Source of the DNA: Vibrio sp. S17_S38
Lineage (GTDB): Bacteria; Pseudomonadota; Gammaproteobacteria; Enterobacterales; Vibrionaceae
Assembly: GCF_014694375.1 (NCBI RefSeq)
Contig: NZ_JAAUWW010000013.1
Coordinates: forward strand, 55,142-119,141
Direction: 5' to 3'
DNA length: 64,000 nucleotides
Shown: piece after piece, positions 57,134 to 64,000 of the stretch
How the letters are laid out: every line of letters begins with the position of its first letter
Position numbering within the stretch: position 1 is the first letter of the stretch
Notes under the pieces: generated by a model
What the model was told of the DNA's origin: nothing
Databases searched by the model: none
The model's input: the letters and a program-made list of their open reading frames with translations, nothing else
Translations under genes and position numbers: made by a program

Positions 57134-58315
57134 ATGAAGCGTTTAATTTACTCATTATTTCCAGGCTCCCAACCCGATAAAATTACGACATCTTTACTGT
57201 TCAGCTGTTTTTTTGTAGGTATTGCTGGTGCATTCACCGCCCCAACCATGAGCCTTTTTATTTCGGAAGAAGTTGGTGCTAGACCATTTTTAATCGGCTT
57301 ATTTTTTATGGTAATGACTATTTCAGGGGTAGTAATAAGCCAAGTTATTGGATGGTGGTCTGATCATGGCATTGACAGAAAACGCTTAATACTTGTCTGC
57401 AACCTTATGGGAGCAATCGGTTTTATCATCTTTGCATTTAATCGAAACTATTGGATTTTACTCGTGTGCTCCGCCATTTTTATCAGCACCACATCAGCAT
57501 CTGTTCCACAAATTTTTGCTTTAGCGAGAGAAATATTAGACCGTAGCACCAAACCTTCTGAAAAATTCAGTGCCGTACTTCGGGCGCAAATTTCACTGGG
57601 TTGGGTCATTGGCCCTCCAATTGCCTTTTTCATTGCGACTGGATTTGGTTTTACGCATTTATTTCTACTCGCCGCCGCGATGTTTCTTTTATTATGTTTT
57701 ATTACTCACCAAACTTTACCGAGTATTGAACCTACTCCAAAAAATCCAGTAGAAATTGAAGACTCTCTCTGGAAAGACAAGAATATTATTTTATTGTCCA
57801 TTTCTTTTGTTTTTATGTACTGCTCAAATAATATGTATTTGATCAGTATGCCTTTATACATTACTAACGATTTAAACATGGATTCGTCTGTGGCTGGTTT
57901 AATGATGGGAGCTGCCGCATTTATAGAGATTCCCATAATGTTACTTTGCGGAAGTTACGCAACACGGTTTGGCAAAAAGCGGATGATCATGGCGTCTATC
58001 ATTGCTGGAACTCTGTTTTATGTAGGTATAATCATTAATACCACTTTAATCGGATTTATTGCACTGCAAGCCTTCAATGGTATTTTTATTGGTGTAACCG
58101 CAGCCCTTGGAATTTCTTTTTTTCAAGATTTAAAACCCCAAAAGATGGGACAAGTCACCACCCTTTATTCCAACGCCATCAAAACTGGTGGTGTACTTGG
58201 CGGCGCATTTGCAGGCAGTATTGCTGAGTATTTTGGATTTCATGCCGTATTTATTGTTTCTGGCATTATGAGTGTCGTGGCGTTTTTAGCTATTTTGACC
58301 GTAAAAGAAGCCTAA
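57134..58315 (+). CDS. SetA/SetB-like sugar efflux MFS transporter
   Basis: The 393-residue, 12-segment major facilitator is of the sugar-efflux (Set) group: GIAGAFTAPTMSLFISEEVGARPFLIGLF near the N-terminus and SVPQIFALAREILD and LRAQISLGWVIGPP later match SetA/B of E. coli, which export glucose analogues and lactose. The ATG at 57134 is preferred over a GTG two codons earlier; neither has a clear ribosome binding site. It is followed by the patatin gene after 22 bases, probably as one operon. Confidence 0.85.
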   Translation: MKRLIYSLFPGSQPDKITTSLLFSCFFVGIAGAFTAPTMSLFISEEVGARPFLIGLFFMVMTISGVVISQVIGWWSDHGIDRKRLILVCNLMGAIGFIIFAFNRNYWILLVCSAIFISTTSASVPQIFALAREILDRSTKPSEKFSAVLRAQISLGWVIGPPIAFFIATGFGFTHLFLLAAAMFLLLCFITHQTLPSIEPTPKNPVEIEDSLWKDKNIILLSISFVFMYCSNNMYLISMPLYITNDLNMDSSVAGLMMGAAAFIEIPIMLLCGSYATRFGKKRMIMASIIAGTLFYVGIIINTTLIGFIALQAFNGIFIGVTAALGISFFQDLKPQKMGQVTTLYSNAIKTGGVLGGAFAGSIAEYFGFHAVFIVSGIMSVVAFLAILTVKEA

Positions 58316-58337
58316 CTTTTATTCGAGAGGAAATCAT

Positions 58338-59189
58338 ATGAAGCATAGAGGAACACCACATGCATTAGTTGTAGAAGGTGGTGCAATGCGAGGTATATTT
58401 TCAGCTGGTGTGCTCGATCATTTCCTCGATGTTAATTACACAAACTTTGATTTTTGTCTTGGCGTCTCTGCCGGTTCAACCAGCTTAACATCTTGGTTAA
58501 GTCATCAAAAAAGTCGAACTTATACGGTGATTACCGATTACTCTTGCCGACCTGATTTCATCAGTTTCAAACGTTTTATCAAAGGTGGTCATTGGCTTGA
58601 TTTAGATTGGTTATGGCGAATTACTATCGATGAAATCCCCATCGATATTAACACTCTATTCGCTCAGGATATTCCTCTTTATGTTGTCACTACCAATATC
58701 AATACTGGTAAAGCGCATTATATCCAAGCCACTCCAGATAATATTGTCGAACTATTAAAAGCCTCTTGTTCTGTCCCTCTTGCGTATCGGAACTTTCCTA
58801 TTATTGAAGAACAAGCCATGACAGACGGTGGAGTTGCAGATTCTATTCCTGTTGAAAAAGCCTACCAAATGGGTGCAAAAGAAATTACAGTTATTTTATC
58901 TAGGCCTCTCGGCTATGTGAAGAAAGCCAGTAAAACCCCTTGGCTCACTCGTAAATTTTTATCACAATATCCACAATTGGCAGAAGCCGCACTTCAACGT
59001 GCCAATATTTATAACCGCACTATTACCTTTATTAACAACCCTCCGTCAGATTGCATTATCCATGTCATTGCACCACCTGAGAACTTTCCTGTCGGGCGCC
59101 TGACAAAAGATCGTCAAAAATTGGATATTGGATACCAAATGGGGATAGAACAATCAAAAAACTGGTTGGCCAAAATAATCGTCAGCTGA
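58338..59189 (+). CDS. Patatin-like phospholipase (YjjU type)
   Basis: The 283-residue patatin has the oxyanion stretch VVEGGAMRGIFSAGVLDHF, the nucleophile GVSAGS and the catalytic aspartate in TDGGVADSIPV. This is the Ser-Asp dyad of the patatin fold with acyl-hydrolase activity. The length matches YjjU-like cytoplasmic patatins, and no signal peptide is present. SD: GAGAGGAAA. Confidence 0.88.
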   Translation: MKHRGTPHALVVEGGAMRGIFSAGVLDHFLDVNYTNFDFCLGVSAGSTSLTSWLSHQKSRTYTVITDYSCRPDFISFKRFIKGGHWLDLDWLWRITIDEIPIDINTLFAQDIPLYVVTTNINTGKAHYIQATPDNIVELLKASCSVPLAYRNFPIIEEQAMTDGGVADSIPVEKAYQMGAKEITVILSRPLGYVKKASKTPWLTRKFLSQYPQLAEAALQRANIYNRTITFINNPPSDCIIHVIAPPENFPVGRLTKDRQKLDIGYQMGIEQSKNWLAKIIVS

Positions 59190-59252
59190 AATTTTTTCAC
59201 CGACTAAAACCATAATACTTGCAGATAAATATATAAAGTTTCAAATTGTTAA

Positions 59253-59266
59253 TGATTAATTAATCA
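59253..59266. repeat. 14-base perfect palindrome left of the IS element
   Basis: TGATTAATTAATCA is a perfect palindrome in the intergenic sequence after the patatin gene. Before the IS insertion it would have lain about 45 bases upstream of the eamA start codon, so it may be the native eamA operator. Confidence 0.5.
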
Positions 59267-59278
59267 TCACATGCAATG

Positions 59279-59287
59279 ATAACTTTT
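59279..59287. repeat. Target-site duplication, left copy
   Basis: ATAACTTTT directly abuts the left inverted repeat of the IS and is repeated exactly at 60671-60679. Duplications of 8-9 bases are typical of IS256. Confidence 0.85.
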
Positions 59288-60670
59288 GAGTTATTGTCAA
59301 ATCTGGTGTATGAAGCCATCAGGCAACGCTCCGATCTGATGCTTCATCTTTTACCTGTTCGCCGTCTTTGAACGGCACGTTGTTGACCACCAGAGTCAGC
59401 AGTTCGAATCCCTTAAGTCGATTCCAGCTTTTCTGTGCTGTCTGGAGCAGCTTGAATACCATCGCCAGCGTCGTCGCTCTTGAACCGCAGTTCTTAGCCC
59501 GTTTGCTGCGTAGCCTCACTGTCGCAAACGCCGACTCGATGGGATTTGTCGTCCTTATTGACGCCCAGTGCGCCGCCGGAAAATCGTAGAAAGCGAGCAA
59601 CTCTTCGCGATCCTTCTTCAGCTTCTTCATCGCTGCCGGATATTTGTCGCCATACTTCACCAGCATCGCATCCAGCGTTGTGTCTGCTGACTTGCGGTTC
59701 TCTGCCAGCCAGATATCCCTCAGCTCACTTTTTATTTTCGGCTGCACCGACTTCGGCAACGACGCCAGTACGTTCGCCGTTTTGTGTACCAGACAGCGTT
59801 GGTGGCGGGTATCCGGAAACACCTTAGCCAATGCATTCCAGAAGCCCATAGCCCCATCGCCGGTTGCCAGCTTAGGAGAGCTCGTCAGGCCACGTGAGCG
59901 CAGGCCGCTCAGAAGCTCGTACCAGCTCGCCTCCGACTCCCTGTAACCATCTTCAACAGCAATCAGCTCTTTACGGCCATGTTCCGTGACGCCGATGACA
60001 ACCAGCAGGCACAGACGATCGTCTTGCCGTACGTTGCTGTAAATACCATCCGCCCAAAGATAGACATACCGCGTATCGCTCAGGTCGCGTTGCGCCCAGG
60101 CATGGTGCTCATCCAACCACTGCGCCTTCAAACGACTGATGGTGCTGGCTGAGAGGCCGGAAGCGCCTTCGCCGAGCAGAGCCGACAGCGCTTCGTTGAA
60201 GTCGCCGGTAGAAATGCCACGCAGGTACAGCCATGGCAGCAACTCCTCAACAGATTTAGCCCGCTTCAGGTAGGGCGGTAGCAAGGTGCTGTTGAAGCGA
60301 ATGCCGCTGCCACTGCGATCCCTGACCTTCGGCACTTTGACGCTGACATCGCCGATACCGGTCTGAATAGTGCGCTCGGGCAGAAACCCGTTACGCACCA
60401 CCGCCTGGCGGCCATCGTCGAGTCGGCACTCGGCAAACTGTGCAAGCATTACTGCCAGTTCGGCCTCAACGGCACTGGCGATCAACTGCTGTGCGCCGTT
60501 GCGTAGCAGCTCATGGAGTGGATCTGTAGCCTCAACTGGCTCAGGCAAGACCTGTAGGGTAGACTTGGTCATGGCGTATCATCTCTCTGTTGTTGAAATC
60601 TTGGACGAAATCAATCAGCAGGATACGCCACCTTCCTCGAGTCCCCATACACCACAAATGACCATAACTC
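59288..60670 (-). mobile_element. Complete IS256-family insertion sequence
   Basis: The element is 1383 bases and bounded by imperfect inverted repeats: the left end GAGTTATTGTCA and the right end (reverse) GAGTTATGGTCA match at 21 of the first 25 bases. Both ends are flanked by the 9-base duplication ATAACTTTT. It carries one intact IS256 transposase on the reverse strand. Its base composition is visibly GC-richer than the surrounding AT-rich chromosome, so it was acquired from another background. Insertion lies between the patatin gene and eamA, with its right end 31 bases upstream of the eamA start. Confidence 0.93.
59319..60572 (-). CDS. IS256-family transposase
   Basis: The 417-residue transposase of the mutator-type IS256 family has the DDE catalytic residues D175 (LWADGIYSN), D239 (ATGDGAMGF) and E346 (NPIESAFA), with the family's C/H insertion region around [13 protein letters not shown]. 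The frame is intact and full-length, so the element may be active. Codon use is GC-rich compared with neighbouring genes. Confidence 0.95.
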   Translation of the reverse strand: MTKSTLQVLPEPVEATDPLHELLRNGAQQLIASAVEAELAVMLAQFAECRLDDGRQAVVRNGFLPERTIQTGIGDVSVKVPKVRDRSGSGIRFNSTLLPPYLKRAKSVEELLPWLYLRGISTGDFNEALSALLGEGASGLSASTISRLKAQWLDEHHAWAQRDLSDTRYVYLWADGIYSNVRQDDRLCLLVVIGVTEHGRKELIAVEDGYRESEASWYELLSGLRSRGLTSSPKLATGDGAMGFWNALAKVFPDTRHQRCLVHKTANVLASLPKSVQPKIKSELRDIWLAENRKSADTTLDAMLVKYGDKYPAAMKKLKKDREELLAFYDFPAAHWASIRTTNPIESAFATVRLRSKRAKNCGSRATTLAMVFKLLQTAQKSWNRLKGFELLTLVVNNVPFKDGEQVKDEASDRSVA

Positions 60671-60679
60671 ATAACTTTT
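60671..60679. repeat. Target-site duplication, right copy
   Basis: ATAACTTTT, identical to 59279-59287, immediately right of the right inverted repeat and 22 bases upstream of the eamA start codon. Confidence 0.85.
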
Positions 60680-60701
60680 TGGCAACAATTGTAGGTGTTA
60701 C

Positions 60702-61619
60702 ATGGATATTCGAAGCCTTTTACTTATTTTATTAGTGGTGTTCGTTTGGGGTATTAACTTCGTAATTATCACCGTTGGACTTCAAGATGTTCCGCCTTTC
60801 TTCATGGCAGGATCTCGCTTTATTTTTGTTGCCTTACCTCTCATTTTCTTTTTCCCTAAACCTGTAGTGCCTTGGCGATGGATTATCGCTTACGGGTTAA
60901 CTATCAGTTTTGGCCAGTTTGCTTTTCTTTTTTATGCTTTACATGTCGGCATGCCGTCTGGGCAAGCCTCATTGATATTACAGATGCAAGTGTTCGTTAC
61001 CGCTATTTTAGGTGTATTAATCTATCAAGATAAGATAAATAAGCTCCAAATCATCGGTGGCTTAATCGCATTAGGTGGTGTCATCTGCTTATTACTTGGC
61101 GTACTTGAAACCCACATTACATTCTTGGGTTACTTCTTAACCTTATGCGCGGCATGTTCGTGGGGAATTGGCAATCTATGTAACCGTACCATTTCCATGC
61201 GTTATCCAAGTACTAACATGGTGCATCTTGTGGTTTGGGCAGCTCTTGTGCCTGTCATTCCTTTCTCTTTCTTTAGTTACTTGCTTGACGACCACAATTT
61301 AATAATACAAGCCGTTACCCACCCTTCTCTTCCAACCATTCTGACTGTTCTATATCTCGCTTTTGCTGCCTCACTTTTTGGCTATAGTGCATGGGGATCG
61401 GCAATAGCTAAACATGGAACGGCAAATGTTGTTCCTTTTGCGTTATTAGTTCCGGTAATTGGCTTATTTTCCGGTTGGATAATTCTTGATGAAACCTTAA
61501 ACAACCTCCAGTTCATAGGTTGTGGCATTGTGATTTTAGGTTTGTGTATTTATATCTTTAATCAAAAAATTAAGCTGTGGGTTCAAAGCCAAAGAAAGTC
61601 AGACTTAAATATGAGTTAG
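60702..61619 (+). CDS. eamA: EamA-family amino-acid metabolite exporter
   Basis: The 305-residue protein has about ten membrane segments in two EamA halves. WGINFVIITVGLQDVPPFFMAGSRF and YGLTISFGQFAFLFYALHVGMPSG match E. coli EamA (YdeD), which exports O-acetylserine and cysteine. AGGTG lies eight bases upstream of the ATG. The IS256 insertion separates the gene from its presumed native promoter, so expression may now be lost, reduced, or driven from the IS. Confidence 0.9.
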   Translation: MDIRSLLLILLVVFVWGINFVIITVGLQDVPPFFMAGSRFIFVALPLIFFFPKPVVPWRWIIAYGLTISFGQFAFLFYALHVGMPSGQASLILQMQVFVTAILGVLIYQDKINKLQIIGGLIALGGVICLLLGVLETHITFLGYFLTLCAACSWGIGNLCNRTISMRYPSTNMVHLVVWAALVPVIPFSFFSYLLDDHNLIIQAVTHPSLPTILTVLYLAFAASLFGYSAWGSAIAKHGTANVVPFALLVPVIGLFSGWIILDETLNNLQFIGCGIVILGLCIYIFNQKIKLWVQSQRKSDLNMS

Positions 61620-61744
61620 AAATGAAGAACCACACTATTATCTAAAAGGAAGTTGGTTAAAGCTCACGATTTTTATACGTACTATTTGTTGTATAACACT
61701 TTCCACTCTAATCTAAACGCTTGTTTGATTTTAAGGATAGTAAA

Positions 61745-62176
61745 ATGAATTCACTGCTAAATGGATTTCCAGTCATCACTGAAATTCCTGTTGCATGGGG
61801 AGAAATGGACGCTCTACAACATGTCAATAATGTTATGTATTTTCGTTATTTTGAAACAGCCCGAATTGATTATTTCAAACAGATTGCGTTAATGGAACAA
61901 ATAGCACTCACTCAAATTGGCCCAGTAGTAAGTGAGACTAGTTGCCGATATAAAATACCCGTCACCTTTCCAGATACTTTGCTGGTTGGGGCTAAAATTA
62001 CTGACTTGCAAGAAGATAGATTTACCATGAAATACCAAGTGGTGAGTACTAAGCTCAATAAAGTGACAACACTAGGAAGCGCAACGGTGGTAATGTTTGA
62101 CTTTAAAAATCAAACTAAAGCGCGTTTAAGTTCAGAAATATATGAAGCTATCCAATCTATCGAGCACTTAAGCTAA
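61745..62176 (+). CDS. Hot-dog fold acyl-CoA thioesterase (4HBT family)
   Basis: The 143-residue single hot-dog domain has the 4HBT active-site motif WGEMDALQHVNNVMYFRYFETAR (D in EMD and N of HVNN). Proteins of this type hydrolyse acyl-CoA esters. The ATG at 61745 has AAGGA eight bases upstream. An in-frame TTG eight codons earlier is unsupported. Substrate unknown. Confidence 0.87.
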   Translation: MNSLLNGFPVITEIPVAWGEMDALQHVNNVMYFRYFETARIDYFKQIALMEQIALTQIGPVVSETSCRYKIPVTFPDTLLVGAKITDLQEDRFTMKYQVVSTKLNKVTTLGSATVVMFDFKNQTKARLSSEIYEAIQSIEHLS

Positions 62177-62399
62177 GCTCCTCATCCTTTTAAGGCAGCC
62201 AGTGATGACATATCTGGTTGCCAAGCCTTCCTCATATTTCAATCTATAAAAATATCAATGACATAAAATAGAGAAGAACTTCAGATTTTCTAGGCTATAT
62301 ATCACTTATCAGCTTCAAATCAAGCTAATCACACCAATTGAGAGTAGACTCTTCTTATACTCTGCTAATCTAAAGATATACTTACTATTAAGGAAATTT

Positions 62400-63350
62400 A
62401 TGAACATTCCAATGGATCTCATTTTTGGTAATATTGTGCCAATTGTTCTCTTTATTTTTATTGTCGCTATTTTAAAAAGCGGTATTAAATTTGTTCCACA
62501 AAATCAAGCTTGGCTGGTTGAACGTTTTGGGAAATATCATTCAACAAAAGTGGCAGGACTTAATTTCATCGTCCCTTTTATTGATCGAGTTGCCGCAGAG
62601 CGCAGCCTAAAAGAACAAGCTCAAGATGTGCCTTCTCAATCAGCCATTACACGCGACAATATCTCATTAGTCGTTGATGGTATTTTATACTTTCGTGTGT
62701 TGGACCCATACAAAGCGACTTACGGTGTCGATGACTACGCTTTCGCCGTCACACAGCTAGCACAAACCACTATGCGTTCTGAACTAGGTAAAATGGAGCT
62801 GGATAAAACCTTTGAAGAGCGTGATGTATTAAATACAAATATTGTAGCCGCCATTAACTCAGCAGCAGAACCTTGGGGCATTCAGGTTCTACGCTATGAG
62901 ATTAAAGATATCGTTCCACCAAGCTCCATAATGGAATCGATGGAAGCACAAATGAAAGCCGAACGAGTAAAACGTGCTCAAATTTTAGAATCTGAGGGTG
63001 ACCGTCAGGCCGCAATTAATGTTGCCGAGGGTAAAAAGCAAGCCCAAGTATTGGCTGCTGAAGCGGATAAAACAGAGCAAATTTTAAGAGCAGAAGGTGA
63101 AGCAAAAGCAATTATTGCAGTAGCCGAAGCACAAGCCGAAGCACTAAAAACTATCGGTGATGCTGCCAATACAGAGGAAGGTCAAAAGGCCATTCAGCTT
63201 GATCTAGCAACCAAAGCCATTGAAGCTAAACGTGCTATCGCGAAAGAGTCATCAGTCGTATTACTACCAGATAATGGTACCGATGCCAGCTCACTGGTCG
63301 CTCAAGGTATGTCGATCATTAACTTGTTAAACAAGACCCCTAAAGGATAA
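62400..63350 (+). CDS. qmcA: SPFH/band-7 membrane protein QmcA
   Basis: The 316-residue protein has one N-terminal membrane segment (residues about 7-25), an SPFH/band-7 domain (VPQNQAWLVERFGKYH and LNFIVPFIDRVA) and a C-terminal alanine/glutamate-rich coiled coil (EGEAKAIIAVAEAQAEALK). It matches E. coli QmcA (YbbK), a stomatin-like scaffold of membrane microdomains. Paired with the NfeD gene two bases downstream, a universal partnership. Confidence 0.93.
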   Translation: MNIPMDLIFGNIVPIVLFIFIVAILKSGIKFVPQNQAWLVERFGKYHSTKVAGLNFIVPFIDRVAAERSLKEQAQDVPSQSAITRDNISLVVDGILYFRVLDPYKATYGVDDYAFAVTQLAQTTMRSELGKMELDKTFEERDVLNTNIVAAINSAAEPWGIQVLRYEIKDIVPPSSIMESMEAQMKAERVKRAQILESEGDRQAAINVAEGKKQAQVLAAEADKTEQILRAEGEAKAIIAVAEAQAEALKTIGDAANTEEGQKAIQLDLATKAIEAKRAIAKESSVVLLPDNGTDASSLVAQGMSIINLLNKTPKG

Positions 63351-63352
63351 TT

Positions 63353-63826
63353 ATGGATTGGATAGTCAGTTACCTTCCGCAAGTTTTAATGGCTGTCGGT
63401 ATTATTGCATTAATCATTGAAATTGCGGTGCTCGGCTTCTCTACGTTCTTATTGTTCTTTGTTGGGCTGGCATTATTTTGTACTGGCCTTGCGATGCAAT
63501 TCAACTTAATTGAAGCCAGTCTTCATCATGGCGTTTGGTTAAGTGGCGCATTAACCTGCATCTTTGCTTTAATTTTATGGCGACCACTAAAACGCCTGCA
63601 GAATCAACCAAGTGATGAAACATTAAAAAGCTCTGACTTTGCTCAAATCACTTTCGTTTTGACCGATGATATTAATGCCTCTTCAGATACAATGGTGCAT
63701 GCCTACTCTGGAATTAACTGGAAAGTTCGTAGCCAACAGCCGCTATCAAAAGGTCAAACTGTAAAAGTTGTTCGCCATGATGTAGGTATTTTATGGGTCG
63801 AATCAGACGAGCCTGTTATAAAGTAA
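63353..63826 (+). CDS. NfeD-family membrane protein (YbbJ)
   Basis: The 157-residue protein has two or three N-terminal membrane segments (residues about 8-75) and a C-terminal OB-fold (residues about 90-157, ending VVRHDVGILWVES). This short NfeD type lacks a protease domain and works with its SPFH partner in membrane quality control. It begins two bases after qmcA. Confidence 0.92.
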   Translation: MDWIVSYLPQVLMAVGIIALIIEIAVLGFSTFLLFFVGLALFCTGLAMQFNLIEASLHHGVWLSGALTCIFALILWRPLKRLQNQPSDETLKSSDFAQITFVLTDDINASSDTMVHAYSGINWKVRSQQPLSKGQTVKVVRHDVGILWVESDEPVIK

Positions 63827-63861
63827 TCAATAAATAAATACCAAATAAGAAACGAATTATG

Positions 63862-63885
63862 GGCAGTTAAGTACTGCCTTTTTTT
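63862..63885 (+). terminator. Terminator of qmcA-nfeD operon
   Basis: GGCAGT pairs with ACTGCC around a 5-base loop and is followed by seven T. Confidence 0.8.
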
Positions 63886-63901
63886 AATCGAGCCCAATAT
63901 T

Positions 63902-64000
63902 TGTCAACACCAGTTGAAATCTGATCCACTTTTTTAAAAATTCACCGTTTTAATATTGATCCACTTATTTGCTCAGCTATTGCTAATTTCTAATATTCCA
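63902..64000. mobile_element. Possible left end of an IS21-family element
   Basis: From TGTCAACACCAGTTGAAATC the sequence carries TGATCCACTT twice (63922-63931 and 63957-63966, 35 bases apart). IS21-type elements begin with TG and have repeated internal copies of a GACCCACTT-like motif near each end. The transposase would lie outside the window, so the call rests only on the end structure. Confidence 0.45.

Noticed and set aside
59546..59946. Forward-strand open frames of 93-100 codons inside the IS element
   Set aside because: They are antisense frames of the GC-rich transposase gene without ribosome binding sites.
62194..62222. GGCAGCCAG/CTGGTTGCC hairpin after the thioesterase gene
   Set aside because: The stem is plausible but no T run follows on either strand, so I do not call a terminator.
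1..64000. CRISPR array to accompany the CARF nuclease
   Set aside because: No regularly spaced direct repeats of 20-40 bases were seen anywhere in the window.
1..64000. tRNA or rRNA genes
   Set aside because: No cloverleaf-like sequences with a T-loop GGTTCGAATCC core or rRNA segments were noticed.

Overview
The window is a chromosomal segment of a gamma-proteobacterium, almost certainly a member of the Vibrionaceae (Vibrio or a close relative). The evidence is an AT-rich background, a fadL-volA (Vibrio outer-membrane lysophospholipase) pair, a CsiV peptidoglycan-binding protein, a free-standing CARF-nuclease of the V. cholerae VC1899 type, and gene orders shared with enterobacteria and vibrios (bcr-rsuA-radD, lolCDE/mfd, comEC-msbA-lpxK-ycaR-kdsB, ndh-ycfP-thiK-lpoB-ycfL-hinT). 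Species cannot be named from the sequence alone. Nearly all of the window is ordinary core genome. The only clear mobile DNA is one complete GC-rich IS256-family element near the right end, plus what looks like the edge of an IS21-type element at the window's last 100 bases.

Layout, left to right. 1-2.9 kb: fatty-acid oxidation, with a partial fadE behind a PsrA-like TetR regulator, then a probable unannotated small RNA. 2.9-8.5 kb: nhaA and an AttH/FtsX/ABC export operon. 8.7-17.5 kb: a DUF2913 protein, bcr, rsuA, the fadL-volA lipid-scavenging operon under a strong FadR operator, and radD. 17.7-27.5 kb: a divergent 6-phosphogluconate dehydrogenase, yfcA overlapping a LysR regulator tail to tail, rplY, small conserved proteins, and the divergent metE/metR pair with two sets of MetJ-like boxes. 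28-40.5 kb: ygiQ, then the envelope-biogenesis block kdsB-ycaR-lpxK-msbA-comEC and the lipoprotein sorting operon lolCDE. 40.8-53.6 kb: mfd, csiV, a GNAT acetyltransferase, ndh, ycfP, thiK, lpoB, ycfL, a COG3014 lipoprotein, hinT and the CARF nuclease. 53.7-64 kb: udp, a CBS protein, a GNAT-nitrilase fusion, a sugar-efflux MFS with a patatin, the IS256 copy, eamA, a thioesterase, and the qmcA/nfeD membrane pair.

How the genes connect. Exogenous lipid is cleaved by VolA and taken up by FadL, and the fatty acids are oxidised by FadE; FadR-like and PsrA-like sites are visible upstream of fadL and psrA. KdsB, LpxK and MsbA build and export LPS, while LolCDE sorts lipoproteins, several of which (LpoB, YcfL, the COG3014 protein, the META protein, VolA) are encoded here. 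LpoB and CsiV both act on class A penicillin-binding proteins. Most useful second looks: the orphan promoter-terminator pair at 2727-2870, the regulatory sites of the fad genes, the exactly delimited IS256 insertion that separates eamA from its upstream region, the CRISPR-free CARF nuclease, and paired palindromes in several long intergenic regions.
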